This document shows positions 6,103-7,583 of a stretch of 7,583 bases of DNA, piece by piece (the stretch's first letter is position 1; the number at the start of each line of letters is the position of its first letter). This DNA is from Pseudomonadota bacterium (GTDB lineage: Bacteria; Pseudomonadota; Gammaproteobacteria; Xanthomonadales; Xanthomonadaceae), in NCBI GenBank assembly GCA_023461075.1, contig JAEWNY010000084.1, positions 1 to 7,583 on the forward strand. The letters are read 5' to 3'. The notes beneath the pieces were generated by a model. The model was given only the letters and a program-made list of their open reading frames with translations. It searched no databases and had not been told where the DNA came from. The position numbers were made by a program, and so were the translations under genes.

Positions 6103-6278
6103 GTTGCTTCTCCTAGTGTTTCCGGAACATTGTCCCACCCGACGTCAACCATCCTGGAAAGCGTTGCACCGCGACAGTTACGGCAACGTGTGCGGTCGCA
6201 CCTGGTTCTCGGGTGCGTCGGAGACGTACAGGCGGCACCAGTTAGGCCTGCCAGCGTGTGTGTCGTTGAAAGGTATGG

Positions 6279-7208
6279 TCAAGCGGGGCTGAGCGTCCCG
6301 AGCACTGAAACGACAATGAGGATCAGGATCGCCAGCGCAGCCTCGGCCGCAACGCTCTGCCGCAAGGCTCGCACCTCCTGCGAGGGATCTCCGCCGGCCA
6401 GCGCCCGTTCAAGGCGCGGCACCAGCGTCCATCGGTGCATTGCTCCCAGGCCCAGCATTCCGCCGAACAGGGCAAGTTTGAACAGCAACAGGTTTCCGTA
6501 GGTGCTCTGGACCAGCGTCGACAATGACCACGCGGTGAGATCACCGTAATGCGCGATGCCGGACACAATGAGCGCAGCAACGAAAATCGTTCCAAGCGTC
6601 GAGAATCCACGCAGGAAGTCATGCGTTGATTGCAGACGCCCGTTGCCCGCAGCGCCCTTGCCGCGCAGGAGCATTCCCAGGAACATCAGGACCGCTGCGA
6701 TCCAGCCGCCTGCAGCGAGAAGATGGACGAGGCCCGCAGAGAGCCGGACCGCGCCTGCCACGCCCTCGCCAGCGGCGGCGTGGCCGTTCCATGCCAGCGA
6801 GGCGAGGGCGCCGCCCGCCAGCGTCGCCGCGAACGGGAAGGCGGCCTCCACCTTCCCGCGACGACGATGCCATCCGAGTACAAACACCATGGCGATCAGC
6901 AGCGCGCCTCTCGCCATGGCTGCGCGGCCTGCGGACGTATCAAACAGATACCAGCCGAGCGATTCGCGATCAACGTCGGCAATCGGCATTCCCATGATGC
7001 CCGCGGTCTTGAAGACGACATCGGCCCCGGTGAGCACGAGACCGACGGCGGCACTCACCAACAGAACGCCCATGAATGGCCACCCGGCCAGGGCGTGGGC
7101 GAGTGCCGGTCGACGCAAACCGTACCAACCGAACAGTGGGACGCCGAAAAGAAGCATGAGAACCAGGTACTCCAGGAATCTCAGTGCGTAAGCCGACAGG
7201 TCGAACAT
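6279..7208 (-). CDS. copD: CopD, inner-membrane copper protein
   Basis: The protein has 309 residues and about eight hydrophobic helices, as in the CopD/PcoD/YebZ family. Conserved landmarks are WNGHAA (140-145, H143), VHLLAAGGWI (161-170, H162), SGIAHYGDL (216-224), STYGNLLLFKLALF (235-248) and the C-terminal RLERA...AAEAALA helix ending LGTLSPA. The final part (about 200-305) corresponds to the CopD Pfam domain. Family members work with periplasmic CopC and are thought to move copper across the inner membrane or manage periplasmic copper. The start at 7208 is preceded by AGGAG (7215-7219) with a 6-base gap. That ribosome-binding site overlaps the copC stop codon, so the two are translationally coupled. 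The frame is open further upstream to 7328, but that segment lies inside copC. Confidence 0.95.
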   Translation of the reverse strand: MFDLSAYALRFLEYLVLMLLFGVPLFGWYGLRRPALAHALAGWPFMGVLLVSAAVGLVLTGADVVFKTAGIMGMPIADVDRESLGWYLFDTSAGRAAMARGALLIAMVFVLGWHRRRGKVEAAFPFAATLAGGALASLAWNGHAAAGEGVAGAVRLSAGLVHLLAAGGWIAAVLMFLGMLLRGKGAAGNGRLQSTHDFLRGFSTLGTIFVAALIVSGIAHYGDLTAWSLSTLVQSTYGNLLLFKLALFGGMLGLGAMHRWTLVPRLERALAGGDPSQEVRALRQSVAAEAALAILILIVVSVLGTLSPA

Positions 7209-7218
7209 TCGCGACTCC

Positions 7219-7583
7219 TCAGCGCACCGTGAAGCTGAAGCTGCCCGGCATGGGGTGATTGTCACCACCGACGGCGCGGTATTCCACCGTATAGACGCCT
7301 GGAGCCAGCGGCTGGGGCAACTTGGCACGCAGGGTCTTGCCGTTGTTGACGATCTCGGTCGTGAAATTCTCGATCGGCATGGTGGAGCTGCCGTGCTTCA
7401 TGACCAGCTTGAGCCGCGACGCTCGCGGAATCAGCGTCTCGTTGAACACGAGATCGATCTGGCTTGGGGAGGCCACGACCGCATTTGCTGCCGGTGTGGA
7501 CTGCTGTAACGCCGCGTGGGCGCGCGCGACCTGCAGCGAAAACTGCCCTGCCGCGATTGCGAGTACGAGCGCGAAAGAGCGAA
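7219..7583 (-). CDS. copC: CopC, periplasmic copper-binding protein (extreme N-terminus outside window)
   Basis: 121 complete codons are visible; only the start codon and a few residues are missing at the right edge. The signal peptide core (FALVLAIAAG) ends at ARA, giving a mature protein of 99 residues that begins HAALQQSTPAANA, the classic CopC N-terminus. The Cu(II) ligands expected of the family are present: H1 of the mature chain and D86 and H88 in GGDNHPMPG. The beta-sandwich is otherwise typical (SQIDLVFNE, LPQPLAPGVYTVEYRAV, SFSFTVR). The methionine-rich Cu(I) loop of the Pseudomonas protein is reduced to M40, H42 and M47, so a mainly Cu(II)-binding variant is likely. A GTG in frame at 7476 is not the start, because the conserved signal peptide and H1 lie upstream of it. 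The copD gene follows after 10 bases. Confidence 0.95.
   Translation of the reverse strand, partial: RSFALVLAIAAGQFSLQVARAHAALQQSTPAANAVVASPSQIDLVFNETLIPRASRLKLVMKHGSSTMPIENFTTEIVNNGKTLRAKLPQPLAPGVYTVEYRAVGGDNHPMPGSFSFTVR

Noticed and set aside
6197..6217. Inverted repeat CGCACC with a 9-base loop between copD and the DUF305 gene, considered as a terminator
   Set aside because: It is a short stem without a T-tract and could easily arise by chance in GC-rich DNA.
6251..6284. TTGACC at the copD stop considered as a CueR promoter for the DUF305 gene
   Set aside because: No acceptable -10 hexamer occurs 17 or 19 bases downstream and the operator symmetry is missing.
5743..6501. Plus-strand open frame of 252 codons
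   Set aside because: It runs antisense across the DUF305 gene, the spacer and the end of copD, with no recognisable protein features.
7209..7328. Upstream extension of copD to an ATG at 7328
   Set aside because: The extension would lie entirely within the conserved C-terminal part of copC. The ATG at 7208 has a good AGGAG site and begins directly with the first membrane helix.

Overview
This window is a chromosomal or island-borne copper-homeostasis locus from a GC-rich Gram-negative bacterium. All the genes I accept lie on the minus strand. The gene set (periplasmic CopC, inner-membrane CopD, a Cu(I) P1B-ATPase, CueR, a CopZ chaperone and a TolC-type outer-membrane channel) points to Proteobacteria. 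The gene order and the style of the TolC and CopZ proteins suggest a gammaproteobacterium of the Xanthomonadaceae/Lysobacteraceae type, but that placement is inference; no rRNA or other marker is present.

Reading in the direction of transcription (high to low coordinates): copC (7219-7583, lacking only its extreme N-terminus at the window edge) runs into copD (6279-7208) with a 10-base gap. After a 176-base spacer comes a three-helix membrane protein with a DUF305 domain (5611-6102). A 374-base stretch without a convincing gene (5237-5610) ends in a CueR-type promoter for the P-type ATPase copA (2663-5236). cueR (2075-2554) follows in the same direction. A second CueR-type promoter (1953-1983) drives the small chaperone gene copZ (1720-1920). 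Directly after copZ lies a degraded fragment of a second P1B-ATPase C-terminus, interrupted by an in-frame TAG (1592-1717). Next are a small exported Cys/His-rich protein (1055-1477), preceded by an FNR/ANR-like palindrome, and a TolC-family outer-membrane protein (1-926) whose C-terminus runs off the left edge. The channel gene is probably the first gene of a cus/czc-type RND efflux operon continuing to the left.

Working model: CueR senses cytoplasmic Cu(I) and activates copA and copZ from promoters with the 19-base spacer typical of the MerR family. CopZ buffers or hands over Cu(I), and CopA exports it to the periplasm. CopC, CopD and the DUF305 protein handle periplasmic and membrane copper, and the TolC/RND system expels it from the cell. 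The most noteworthy items are the ATPase remnant behind copZ, the FNR/ANR-like site in front of the Cys/His-rich protein and channel genes, the paired CueR promoters, and the membrane-anchored DUF305 protein. I see no wholly new system. The locus is best read as a rearranged copper island with one lost ATPase gene.
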